Notes: generated by a model not told the origin, from the letters alone. Shown: positions 1 through 5,196, numbered from the stretch's first letter. The stretch is DNA of 5,196 bases from Marinosulfonomonas sp. (GCA_019090845.1 JAHRVD010000308.1:1-5196), one strand, 5' to 3'. Translations and numbers: made by a program.

Positions 1-242
1 GCCCAAGTTATTGGTGGAACGGGGATCGTTATCTTGGACCGGCGGCGCTGTTGCATGCGCAGCGGTGGATCATCGACAGCCGGGACGAGGCGACCGGCGA
101 GCGTCTGGACGATCTGGAAGATCCGTTCAAGCTGTATCGGTGTCATACGATCATGAACTGCGCCAAAACCTGCCCGAAGGGGCTGAACCCTGCCAAGGCG
201 ATTTCCGAAATCAAACAGGCGCTGGTTGAACGGGTCGTCTAG
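1..242 (+). CDS. sdhB: Succinate dehydrogenase iron-sulfur subunit, C-terminal end (partial)
   Basis: This is the last 80 or so residues of the iron-sulfur subunit of complex II. That enzyme oxidises succinate to fumarate in the TCA cycle and passes electrons to ubiquinone at the inner membrane. The reading frame enters from outside the window, and the first two bases (GC) fit the end of a Cys codon. The visible protein starts [17 protein letters not shown], matching the CPSxWWN segment of SdhB, which holds one Cys of the [3Fe-4S] cluster and the Trp near the quinone site (Trp164 in E. coli). Further on, [19 protein letters not shown] carries the remaining three Cys: two for the 3Fe-4S cluster and one for the 4Fe-4S cluster. 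The frame ends with TAG after ALVERVV, the usual C-terminus. It is normally the last gene of the sdhCDAB operon. The identification is very secure; only the upstream part is missing. Confidence 0.97.
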   Translation, partial: PSYWWNGDRYLGPAALLHAQRWIIDSRDEATGERLDDLEDPFKLYRCHTIMNCAKTCPKGLNPAKAISEIKQALVERVV

Positions 243-254
243 GATGCGTCGGGG

Positions 255-981
255 TTGTCACAGCAACCCGGCGCGTCGGTGACGCCCCTATTTAGCGCGA
301 TGCTTTACGCCCTGCTTGGTGGGGCAACGATCCCGCTTGGCGGCTTGATTGCACAGTTCGAGAATATCCGTTCAAAATGGCTGCAAGAGGAATTTCGCCA
401 TAGCCTGTTGGCTTTTGGTGCCGGTGCTCTGCTTTCTGCGGTTGCATTGGTGCTCGTTCCTGAGGGCGTCGCAAGGCTTACCCCCGTGCCGGCTATCGCA
501 GCGTTTGCTCTGGGTGGGTTGGTGTTCTATGGCTTCAGTCGTTGGCTGGAAAGCCGGGGTGGAACGGGCTCGATGCTAATTGCAATGTTGCTCGATTTCA
601 TTCCCGAAGCTCTTGCTATGGGGGCGATGTTCCCCGCACATTCGGAAATGGCGCTGCTACTGGCCCTAATGATTGCCCTGCAAAACCTACCTGAAAGTTT
701 TAATTCGTTTTGTGAAATTCGGCAAAAAAGCCGGATGGGTGCTGGGCATATTTATTGCGATTGGAATTGTCGGTCCGGTCGCGGCCTGGATCGGTTATAG
801 TTTGCTTGCCACACAGCAAGAAGTGTTAGGTCTGATCATGCTGTTTTCCTCGGGTGGCATTCTTTACCTTATATTTCAGAGCATCGCTCCTAATGTGCCC
901 TTAAAGAACAGCCTTGCGCCGCCACTGGGGGTGGTCGCAGGCTTTATGCTTGGCCTGATGGGCCAGATGTTGATGTCTTAG
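255..981 (+). pseudogene. ZIP-family metal transporter, split by a +1 frameshift
   Basis: ZIP proteins move divalent metals such as zinc into the cytoplasm. Two overlapping frames, 255-800 and 673-981, together make one membrane protein of about 241 residues, the usual size for bacterial ZIPs. The first frame holds hydrophobic segments around residues 13-33, 51-70, 79-95 and 106-125, and the second supplies the last two or three. The TM4 and TM5 signatures (HNxPEG-like in classical ZIPs) appear as DFIPEALAMG and LQNLPESFNSF. The frame breaks near 724-729, a run of six A. Reading five A gives EIRQKAGWVLGIF and restores one continuous protein. Unrepaired, the first frame continues into unrelated residues and stops at 800. 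The start is uncertain: TTG 255 (13 bases after the sdhB stop), GTG 279 or ATG 300, none with a clear ribosome site. A recent inactivating mutation or a sequencing error is most likely; no strong slippery signal is seen. Substrate unknown. Confidence 0.82.
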
Positions 982-1006
982 GTCAGGTTTTTCCATTGGT
1001 CACGGG

Positions 1007-1711
1007 CTATGGAAATGCCGCTGCAAGGGCGATTTCAACCATATCACCAAAACTGCGTTCGCGGTCGCCACTGGGCAGGGCTTCGCCAGTTATCAGGTGG
1101 TCACTGACGGTCAACACGGCCAGCGCGCGTTTTCCATAGCGCGCGGCAAGCGTATAAAGCTCGGCCGCCTCCATTTCGACACCCAGAATACCATGCCGCA
1201 CCATTTGCTCGTTCAGGTCCGGGCGTTCGTCGTAGAACACGTCAGATGAGTATATTCCGCCAACATGCGGTGTGATGCCTTTGGCCTCGGCCGCATCCAC
1301 GGCGGCACGTAAAAGCGACCAATCGGCCGAAGGTGCAAAATTAAGCTCTTTCAGGATGCCGCTGGAAGGGGTCGACAGCGTTGTCGATGTCATTGCCACG
1401 ATCACATCGCGGATCTTGACCTTTTCCTGCATCCCGCCACACGAACCGATGCGGATCAGCGTGTTGACGTCAAAGTCCTTAATCAGCTCATTCACGTAGA
1501 TCGACAAAGACGGCATTCCCATGCCGGACCCCTGAATGGTGACGGCATTGCCTTTGTAGGTGCCAGTAAACCCCAGCATCCCGCGCACCTCATTGACTAG
1601 CCGAGCATCTTTCAAAAACGTCTCTGCTGCCCACTTGGCGCGGTAAGGATCACCCGGAAGTAGTACGGTTTGTGCGATGTCGCCGGGTTCTGCGCCAATA
1701 TGAACGGTCAT
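1007..1711 (-). CDS. deoD: Purine nucleoside phosphorylase DeoD-type
   Basis: This cytoplasmic enzyme cleaves purine (deoxy)nucleosides with phosphate, giving the free base and (deoxy)ribose-1-phosphate for purine salvage and nucleoside catabolism. The 234-residue protein is close to the 239 of E. coli DeoD, and the active-site residues fall at the same numbers: His4, Gly20-Asp21-Pro and Arg24 in LPGDPYRAK, Arg43, Arg87 and Ser90 in IRIGSCGG, Val178-Glu-Met-Glu181 in GVEMEAAE, and Ser203-Asp204 with Arg217 for base protonation. This low-molecular-weight trimeric/hexameric family normally accepts both 6-oxo and 6-amino purines. The ATG start has a strong ribosome site, AGGAG (complement of 1719-1723), 7 bases upstream, and a promoter is visible at 1741-1769. 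It lies tail to tail with the ZIP gene and head to head with the acyltransferase gene, so it is probably transcribed alone. Nothing looks damaged. Confidence 0.97.
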   Translation of the reverse strand: MTVHIGAEPGDIAQTVLLPGDPYRAKWAAETFLKDARLVNEVRGMLGFTGTYKGNAVTIQGSGMGMPSLSIYVNELIKDFDVNTLIRIGSCGGMQEKVKIRDVIVAMTSTTLSTPSSGILKELNFAPSADWSLLRAAVDAAEAKGITPHVGGIYSSDVFYDERPDLNEQMVRHGILGVEMEAAELYTLAARYGKRALAVLTVSDHLITGEALPSGDRERSFGDMVEIALAAAFP

Positions 1712-1740
1712 TTATGATCTCCTGTCATTTAATCCGGGCA

Positions 1741-1769
1741 AGTATAGCGCCGAAAAAAAATCGTGCCAG
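1741..1769 (-). promoter_or_regulatory. Predicted sigma-70 promoter of deoD
   Basis: On the minus strand, CTGGCA (complement of 1764-1769) lies 17 bases before TATACT (complement of 1741-1746). They match the -35 and -10 consensus at 4 of 6 and 5 of 6 positions. The spacer contains a T8 tract. Transcription would start near 1734, leaving a leader of about 22 bases that contains the AGGAG ribosome site of deoD. Predicted from sequence only. Confidence 0.6.
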
Positions 1770-1819
1770 ATTTGATAAGGAAAGGTTTTACCGCGCCTCG
1801 GTTTCTGCCACGGTGCACT

Positions 1820-3205
1820 ATGTTTCGAACTGTAGAATTGCCGCTTTGGCTTTTGATTCTGATACTTGCTTTTGCGGCGGTGACGGCGCTGTCGCATTTT
1901 TTGTTGCCGTCGGTGCGGTGGTTTTTTCGTCGCCGCATGGAACGGGTCGTGGCAAAGCTGAACACCCGGCTGCAAAGGCCGATTGAGCCGTTCAAGCTGC
2001 TGCGCCGGCAAGACACGATACAGCGCCTGATCTATGATCCAAAAGTTGCCCAAGCAGTTGCCGAACATGCCTCTGAAACCGGTGTGCGCGAAGATGTGGC
2101 ATTTCAGGAAGCCCATCGTTATGCCCGCGAGATTGTGCCGTCTTTCAGTGCCACGGCCTATTTCGGGTTTGCGACCCGGGCGGCCAAATTGTTAAGCCGG
2201 GCAATCTACAGAGTCCGGCTTGGTCATTTTGATGAAGAAGCAGTAAGCGCGATCAGTTCGGATGCGACGGTTGTTTTCGTGATGAACCATCGCTCGAACA
2301 TGGATTATGTTCTGGTGACATATCTGGCCGGCGAGACCTCGGCGCTTTCATATGCGGTCGGCGAATGGGCCCATGTCTGGCCGCTTTCGGGGCTGATACG
2401 CGCAATGGGGGCATATTTTATACGTCGAAAGTCACGCAATCTTCTATATCGCCGGGTGTTGGCGCGGTATGTGCAGATGGCGACTAGGGCCGGTGTGGCA
2501 CAGGCGGTATTTCCAGAGGGCAGTTTAAGCCTGAACGGCAAGGTCCGCGATCCAAAACTGGGCCTGCTCAACTATATCATATCCGATTTCGTCGCTGGCG
2601 ACGGGCGGGACGTGGTGTTTGTTCCGGTCGCGTTGAACTATGACCGGGTGTTGGAGGACCGGGTTCTGCTGGCTGCGGCTGCTTCGAGCAAACGAAAATT
2701 TCGGTTTCGATGGCGTGACGCGATCCGATATTTCCTGAAACACCTTTATCAGCGCCTGTCCGGGCGGTTTATCCGGTTCGGATATGCGGCTGTCAATTTT
2801 GGCGCACCTCTGTCATTGGCGCAGTTTCCGATTAAGCAATCCAGCGACAGAACCAAACAAATCGGTAAAGAACTGATGCGGCGAATACGAGCGATAACGC
2901 CGGTGCTTCCCGTGCCTCTTGTGGCGACTTGCCTGCTGGAAAACGATGGGATTCTGAAACGTGAAGAACTGAAGAAACTCGTACGAGGGAAAGTTCGTGC
3001 ACTTGAAGCCGGTGGGGTGCCGGTGCCGCTATTGAAGCAGGATGTAGATCAGGAAATTGACGCGGCGATAAATCATCTGTTGATGCGACAGATTATCAAT
3101 GAAACGCCCTCAGGTATCGTAATCTGCGAGCCGGAAAAACCATTGCTGGAATATTACGCAGCATCCATATCGCAACATTCAGATGTTAAGAAAATCACGC
3201 ACTGA
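1820..3205 (+). CDS. PlsB/PlsC-superfamily glycerolipid acyltransferase (likely glycerol-3-phosphate acyltransferase)
   Basis: The protein (461 residues) carries the acyltransferase motifs in order: NHRSNMDYVL with the catalytic His157-x4-Asp162, MGAYFIRRKSRN at about 196-207, FPEGSLSLNGKVRDPKLGLL at 231-250, and VPVALNYDRVLED at 268-280. Spacing and wording (RR after the second block, PKLG after the third) resemble PlsB glycerol-3-phosphate acyltransferases more than small PlsC proteins. It would transfer an acyl chain to glycerol-3-phosphate or a related acceptor at the inner membrane, in phospholipid synthesis. Residues 7-29 form one hydrophobic membrane anchor followed by the basic stretch RWFFRRRMER. 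It is much shorter than E. coli PlsB (807 residues). The frame stays open back to a GTG at 1763, but the ATG at 1820 is preferred because it places the anchor at the N-terminus. Neither start has a strong ribosome site. Databases often label such proteins 1-acylglycerol-3-phosphate acyltransferase, so the acceptor remains open. Confidence 0.88.
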   Translation: MFRTVELPLWLLILILAFAAVTALSHFLLPSVRWFFRRRMERVVAKLNTRLQRPIEPFKLLRRQDTIQRLIYDPKVAQAVAEHASETGVREDVAFQEAHRYAREIVPSFSATAYFGFATRAAKLLSRAIYRVRLGHFDEEAVSAISSDATVVFVMNHRSNMDYVLVTYLAGETSALSYAVGEWAHVWPLSGLIRAMGAYFIRRKSRNLLYRRVLARYVQMATRAGVAQAVFPEGSLSLNGKVRDPKLGLLNYIISDFVAGDGRDVVFVPVALNYDRVLEDRVLLAAAASSKRKFRFRWRDAIRYFLKHLYQRLSGRFIRFGYAAVNFGAPLSLAQFPIKQSSDRTKQIGKELMRRIRAITPVLPVPLVATCLLENDGILKREELKKLVRGKVRALEAGGVPVPLLKQDVDQEIDAAINHLLMRQIINETPSGIVICEPEKPLLEYYAASISQHSDVKKITH

Positions 3206-3366
3206 TTCGTTTTTGCGGTTTTGTCGGTTGCAGACCTGAGCGCCGAATTTCTTAAGATATGCGCCGCAAAACTACTTTTCAAAGGCTTGTAGTTACCCGC
3301 CTCGCCATTATTGGGGAGTGTAAAATCGCGAATATCACAAAAATGTCACTACATGCTAAGGTTGTA

Positions 3367-3383
3367 TTAATCTTCTGTTAACC
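3367..3383 (+). promoter_or_regulatory. Predicted CtrA-binding site (TTAA-N7-TTAACC)
   Basis: TTAA at 3367-3370 and TTAACC at 3378-3383 are separated by exactly seven bases, a perfect match to the CtrA box known from Caulobacter and other alphaproteobacteria. CtrA is the response regulator governing cell cycle, flagella and, in several roseobacters, quorum-sensing-linked differentiation. The site ends 19 bases before the ATG of the small ORF that precedes luxR. Using the second half-site as a -35 would put the -10 on top of the start codon. The box may therefore act by repression, or the active promoter may be arranged differently. Two more TTAA tetramers follow at 3388 and 3398. Binding is inferred from sequence only. 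Confidence 0.6.
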
Positions 3384-3389
3384 AATCTT

Positions 3390-3397
3390 AAAGAGAA
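3390..3397 (+). promoter_or_regulatory. Ribosome binding site of the small ORF
   Basis: AAAGAGAA, a purine-rich stretch resembling a weak Shine-Dalgarno (AGAGA core), ends 5 bases before the ATG at 3403. It supports that ATG as a real start. It is embedded in the TTAA array. Confidence 0.5.
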
Positions 3398-3402
3398 TTA
3401 AC

Positions 3403-3618
3403 ATGGCAAATGACTGGATTATCGACGTGCTTGCGGATCTTAAAACCTACGCCGCAAAAAATGGGTTATCGGCGCTGGCGGGTCAGCTTGACGATGCAAC
3501 GCTGATTGCTGCGACCGAAATCGCGTCGACAAAGGGTAAGGCGCCGGAAACGGCGAATTGGGAAATTGGAAGTACTGGACGAATTTACAGAACTCCTTCA
3601 AGACGCGAAAACGCTTGA
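3403..3618 (+). CDS. Small protein of unknown function overlapping the luxR start
   Basis: The 71-residue protein starts MANDWIIDVLADLKTYAAKN and continues GLSALAGQLDDATLIAATEI, which reads as amphipathic helices over about the first 45 residues. There is no signal peptide or membrane segment. The ATG has a purine-rich ribosome site, and codon use up to about 3560 looks like a real gene. The last 17 residues, rich in Arg, Ser and Thr, share DNA with the first codons of luxR in another frame, so luxR probably dictates their sequence. The overlap is 53 bases, which suggests translational coupling and a role linked to quorum sensing, or simply a leader peptide for luxR. I do not recognise a named family, though short proteins of this look may occur before luxR in other roseobacters. 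It is unlikely to be a broken luxR N-terminus, because luxR is complete without it. Confidence 0.65.
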   Translation: MANDWIIDVLADLKTYAAKNGLSALAGQLDDATLIAATEIASTKGKAPETANWEIGSTGRIYRTPSRRENA

Positions 3619-4276
3619 GGACCTGCAGGCCGCAACCGAACAATTGCGCGATCACTATAAAGTCGCCCATATAGTCTATCATTGGGTCAACAGCGCGGGC
3701 GAACGTTTTGGCGCAGGAACCTATAGTTCTGACTGGGTAGATCGATATCTGGAAAAAGACTATTTGCGCATGGACCCGGTCATCTTTGGCTGTTTCCAGC
3801 GATTTCACCCTGTCGACTGGAAACAGTTAGATTGGTCTGCAAAACCAGCACGTGCGTTTCTGCGCGAGGCAATCGAGTATGGGGTTGGCAATCAAGGCTA
3901 TACAATCCCAATGCGCGGCCCAAACGGTCAGTTCGCTTTGTTCACGGCCAACGACACTTGTTCAGACGAAGTCTGGTCCGCCTTTGTCGAAAACAATGCT
4001 CAGTATTTGATGATAATTGCCCATGAATTTAATAAGAAGGCTCTGGATTTTGAGCAGACTGTTGACGTGCTGCCACGGCCGTCGCTATCACCGCGTGAAC
4101 TTAGTGCGATGACCTTTTTGGCCAAGGGTTTCAGCCGGGCACAAGCCGCAGATGCACTGAAAATTTCAGAACACACCCTGCGTGTCTACATCGAAGCCGC
4201 GCGTCACAAACTTGGGGCGATGAACACGACGCATGCCGTCGCTCGGGCTTTAAGCGCGGGCATTATTGTCGTCTGA
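3566..4276 (+). CDS. LuxR-type quorum-sensing transcriptional regulator
   Basis: It is a two-domain regulator that binds an acyl-homoserine lactone and then DNA. From the TTG at 3566 the protein has 236 residues, and the signature residues fall at exactly TraR numbers: Trp57, Tyr61, Asp70, Pro71 and Trp85 in the ligand domain, and Glu178 and Gly188 in the DNA-binding domain. Position 182 is Met instead of Leu, and the family's Gly113 is probably Gly111 in VGNQGYTIP. The GerE-like helix-turn-helix spans about 173-232, with LSPRELSAMTFLAKGFSRAQ and the recognition region ISEHTLRVYIEAARHKLGA. There is no ATG before Met69, and upstream codons in this frame are Arg/Lys-rich shadow sequence, so TTG 3566 is the best start. 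Only GGGA, three bases away, precedes it, so translation probably depends on coupling to the overlapping small ORF. It resembles roseobacter regulators such as PgaR. The adjacent luxI is its likely signal source. Confidence 0.93.
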   Translation: MEVLDEFTELLQDAKTLEDLQAATEQLRDHYKVAHIVYHWVNSAGERFGAGTYSSDWVDRYLEKDYLRMDPVIFGCFQRFHPVDWKQLDWSAKPARAFLREAIEYGVGNQGYTIPMRGPNGQFALFTANDTCSDEVWSAFVENNAQYLMIIAHEFNKKALDFEQTVDVLPRPSLSPRELSAMTFLAKGFSRAQAADALKISEHTLRVYIEAARHKLGAMNTTHAVARALSAGIIVV

Positions 4277-4296
4277 AACCGCGCCAAGCGGTCGAT

Positions 4297-4312
4297 GTAA
4301 GGTTTCATTAAC
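4297..4312 (+). promoter_or_regulatory. Near-consensus CtrA site upstream of luxI
   Basis: GTAA (4297-4300), seven bases, then TTAAC (4308-4312) matches the CtrA box with a single mismatch in the left half. The right half coincides with the -35 element of the predicted luxI promoter, the usual geometry for CtrA-activated promoters. Direct control of luxI by CtrA is inferred. Confidence 0.45.
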
Positions 4313-4336
4313 AATAAATGCACGCCGCGCTAGGAT
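4308..4336 (+). promoter_or_regulatory. Predicted luxI promoter
   Basis: TTAACA (4308-4313, 5 of 6 to TTGACA) and TAGGAT (4331-4336, 4 of 6 to TATAAT) are separated by exactly 17 bases. Transcription would start near 4343, giving a leader of about 50 bases before the luxI ATG. A CtrA-like box overlaps the -35. It would allow luxI to be expressed independently of read-through from luxR. Confidence 0.55.
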
Positions 4337-4346
4337 CACGGTAACA

Positions 4347-4372
4347 CCTGCCACGTAACTTTCCCCTGCCAC
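4347..4372 (+). repeat. Direct repeat CCTGCCAC in the luxI leader
   Basis: CCTGCCAC occurs at 4347-4354 and again at 4365-4372, 18 bases apart. A third related piece, GGCAG, lies inverted at 4384-4388. The pentamer GTAAC also repeats at 4341 and 4355 (GTAACACC, GTAACTTT). The first copy, with its preceding A, looks like one arm of a lux-type box (ACCTGCCA), but the opposite arm is missing. Function unknown; the repeats are downstream of the predicted promoter. Confidence 0.5.
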
Positions 4373-4378
4373 AGTCGG

Positions 4379-4385
4379 AAAGGGG
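4379..4385 (+). promoter_or_regulatory. luxI: Ribosome binding site of luxI
   Basis: AAAGGGG ends 7 bases before the ATG at 4393. It is a good Shine-Dalgarno match at normal spacing and fixes the luxI start. Confidence 0.7.
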
Positions 4386-4392
4386 CAGTCCA

Positions 4393-5037
4393 ATGTTGCG
4401 TTACATTTACGGCAATGATCTTGATAGGTATCCGCTGCTAAGGGACACGATGTTTCGTGACCGTGCGGACCAGTTTTCGCACCGTTTGAAATGGGATGTT
4501 TCGGTGGATAGTGCGGGGTTTGAACGCGACGAATACGACGATATGAACCCGCTCTATGCCATCTGGGTTACTGAAGCGGGCATTCACGGCGGTTCGATGC
4601 GGTTCTTGCCAACCGTCGGGCCGACCATGGTCCACGACCATTTTCCACAGTTAACCGGCGGCGTTCATATCGAAAGCCCGCTGATTTGGGAATGCACCCG
4701 GTTTTGCCTGGCACCACAGTCAGCGCGCAATGTAACGGCAGGTCTGGTTCTTGCTGCGGGCGAGATAATGGAGAATTTCCATCTTTCGCATTTTGTGGGT
4801 GTTTTTGATCCACGAATGGAACGGATTTATCGTATGTTCGGACTGAACCCCGACGTGATCGGCACTGACGGGACTGGGGCCGCGCAAATCGGTGTGGGGT
4901 TATGGGAAATGAAGAAATCCGCCTGGCCCGTTATTCTGAAACGCGCCGGCGTCAGCCGTAAGGATTCCCGCGAATGGTTCCGGCAATCTATTTATGCAGC
5001 CGCCCAACAAGTTAATCGCGAACCAGAAGTTGCCTGA
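4393..5037 (+). CDS. luxI: Acyl-homoserine-lactone synthase (LuxI family)
   Basis: LuxI enzymes join an acyl chain from acyl-ACP to S-adenosylmethionine and release an N-acyl-homoserine lactone that diffuses as a cell-density signal. The 214-residue protein has all nine family signature residues in place: Arg24, Phe28 and Trp34 in the N-terminal SAM-binding part, Asp46 and Asp49, Arg70, Phe84, Glu100 and Arg103. The block ESPLIWECTRFCLAP is the typical E-x2-R region, and FVGVFDPRMERIYRMFG forms the acyl-pocket segment. The Thr or Ser that in EsaI and LasI favours 3-oxo chains is not seen in that segment, which hints at an unsubstituted or 3-hydroxy acyl product (weak inference). It lies 116 bases after luxR on the same strand, has its own predicted promoter, and would supply the ligand for that regulator. 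Chain length cannot be read from the sequence. Confidence 0.96.
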   Translation: MLRYIYGNDLDRYPLLRDTMFRDRADQFSHRLKWDVSVDSAGFERDEYDDMNPLYAIWVTEAGIHGGSMRFLPTVGPTMVHDHFPQLTGGVHIESPLIWECTRFCLAPQSARNVTAGLVLAAGEIMENFHLSHFVGVFDPRMERIYRMFGLNPDVIGTDGTGAAQIGVGLWEMKKSAWPVILKRAGVSRKDSREWFRQSIYAAAQQVNREPEVA

Positions 5038-5087
5038 AACACCAAGGGTGCTGGCAAGCCAAAGAGGACGCCTGTACAGTTGCCGCC

Positions 5088-5196
5088 ATGCGCGGTCCGG
5101 AATTTCATTTTTCAGAAGATCAGGCAGAAGCCTATGATCGGATAACCGAGCTTTTACGCTCTGTCGGTGTCGATCTGGATGAAAGCCTTTTGACGC
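5088..5196 (+). CDS. N-terminus of a further gene, possibly an AAA/RecD-like ATPase (partial)
   Basis: The frame opens at ATG 5088, 50 bases after the luxI stop, and runs off the window after 36 codons: MRGPEFHFSEDQAEAYDRIT, then ELLRSVGVDLDESLLT. The F-S-E-D-Q-A-x-A pattern near the start resembles the Q-motif region that precedes the Walker A loop in RecD-like and other superfamily I helicase ATPases, and it fits annotated AAA-family ATPases of roseobacters. The Walker motif itself would lie beyond the window, so the function is a guess. No clear ribosome site is adjacent; AAAGAGGA at 5061-5068 is 19 bases away. The gene may be co-transcribed with luxI. Confidence 0.6.
   Translation, partial: MRGPEFHFSEDQAEAYDRITELLRSVGVDLDESLLT

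Larger units (their letters stand above)
3206..3402. other. Intergenic region upstream of the quorum-sensing genes
   Basis: These 197 AT-richer bases separate the acyltransferase stop from the small ORF start. No convincing hairpin-plus-T-run terminator is seen. A distant inverted pair TTTTGCGG (3211-3218) and CCGCAAAA (3264-3271) is too widely spaced to act as one. I find no clear sigma-70 promoter and no lux-box palindrome. The notable content is the TTAA array and CtrA box at its right end, listed separately. Confidence 0.7.

Noticed and set aside
11..229. 72-residue ORF overlapping sdhB
   Set aside because: It is out of frame with the clear SdhB C-terminus, which explains the same bases.
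720..735. Programmed ribosomal frameshift in the ZIP gene
   Set aside because: The needed shift is +1 (or -2), whereas A-run slippery heptamers mainly favour -1; no obvious stimulatory structure was noticed, so mutation or error is simpler.
990..1015. Inverted repeat TTTCCAT/ATGGAAA between the ZIP gene and deoD as a terminator
   Set aside because: AT-rich 7-bp stem with a 12-base loop and no T-run on either strand; part lies within the end of deoD.
1763..1819. N-terminal extension of the acyltransferase to GTG 1763
   Set aside because: It adds 19 residues before a normal membrane anchor, lacks a ribosome site, and overlaps the deoD promoter region.
1712..2116. Minus-strand ORFs opposite the acyltransferase start (to 2016 and 2116)
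   Set aside because: Antisense shadows of a conserved coding region, rich in Arg/His/Gln, with no family resemblance.
3211..3271. TTTTGCGG/CCGCAAAA inverted pair after the acyltransferase
   Set aside because: Arms are 45 bases apart with no T-run after the second; probably chance.
3506..3565. Extended luxR start at TTG 3506
   Set aside because: The extra residues are Arg/Lys-rich and are the frame-shifted reading of the small ORF; TraR numbering favours 3566.
3440..3808. 122-residue minus-strand ORF across the luxR start
   Set aside because: Antisense to conserved luxR codons; no start signal and no recognisable protein.
4278..4292. Dyad ACCGC-N5-GCGGT after luxR as terminator or lux-box
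   Set aside because: Only 5-bp arms; no T-run for termination, and the odd-length centre and sequence do not fit known lux-box consensus. It cannot be fully excluded as an operator.

Overview
The window looks like a chromosomal segment of an alphaproteobacterium, most probably of the Roseobacter group (Rhodobacteraceae). The grounds are the style of the succinate dehydrogenase tail, a short PlsB-type acyltransferase, a TraR/PgaR-like LuxR next to a LuxI, and CtrA-type TTAA-N7-TTAAC motifs. Base composition is moderately GC-rich and genes are closely packed. The species cannot be told from the sequence.

Left part (1-1711): the 3' end of sdhB (succinate dehydrogenase iron-sulfur subunit) is followed on the same strand by a ZIP-family membrane transporter gene. 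This gene is split by a one-base frameshift at or near an A6 tract (724-729). It meets deoD (purine nucleoside phosphorylase, minus strand) tail to tail, with only 25 bases between the stop codons. The deoD gene has a recognisable sigma-70-type promoter and a good ribosome binding site.

Middle (1712-3205): a short intergenic region separates deoD from a divergent gene for a single-domain, membrane-anchored glycerolipid acyltransferase of the PlsB/PlsC superfamily. It has intact HX4D and FPEG motifs and probably starts at the ATG at 1820.

Right part (3206-5196): this is a quorum-sensing locus. A small 71-residue protein gene (3403-3618) overlaps by 53 bases the start of a LuxR-type regulator (TTG start at 3566, ends 4276). 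The luxI gene follows (4393-5037) with all nine signature residues of acyl-homoserine-lactone synthases. Upstream of the small ORF is a perfect CtrA box, TTAA-N7-TTAACC (3367-3383), inside a run of four TTAA tetramers spaced 11, 10 and 10 bases apart. Upstream of luxI, a one-mismatch CtrA box (4297-4312) overlaps the -35 of a good predicted promoter (TTAACA-N17-TAGGAT). Together they suggest that the cell-cycle/motility regulator CtrA feeds directly into both halves of this quorum-sensing system. The link between CtrA and AHL signalling is known in some roseobacters; the specific sites here are read from the sequence and unproven. The window ends in the first 36 codons of another gene, possibly an AAA/helicase-type ATPase.

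The most notable items are the paired CtrA-like sites, the small ORF overlapping luxR, and the broken ZIP transporter with unusual metal-site residues. I see no mobile elements, CRISPR arrays, tRNA or rRNA genes.
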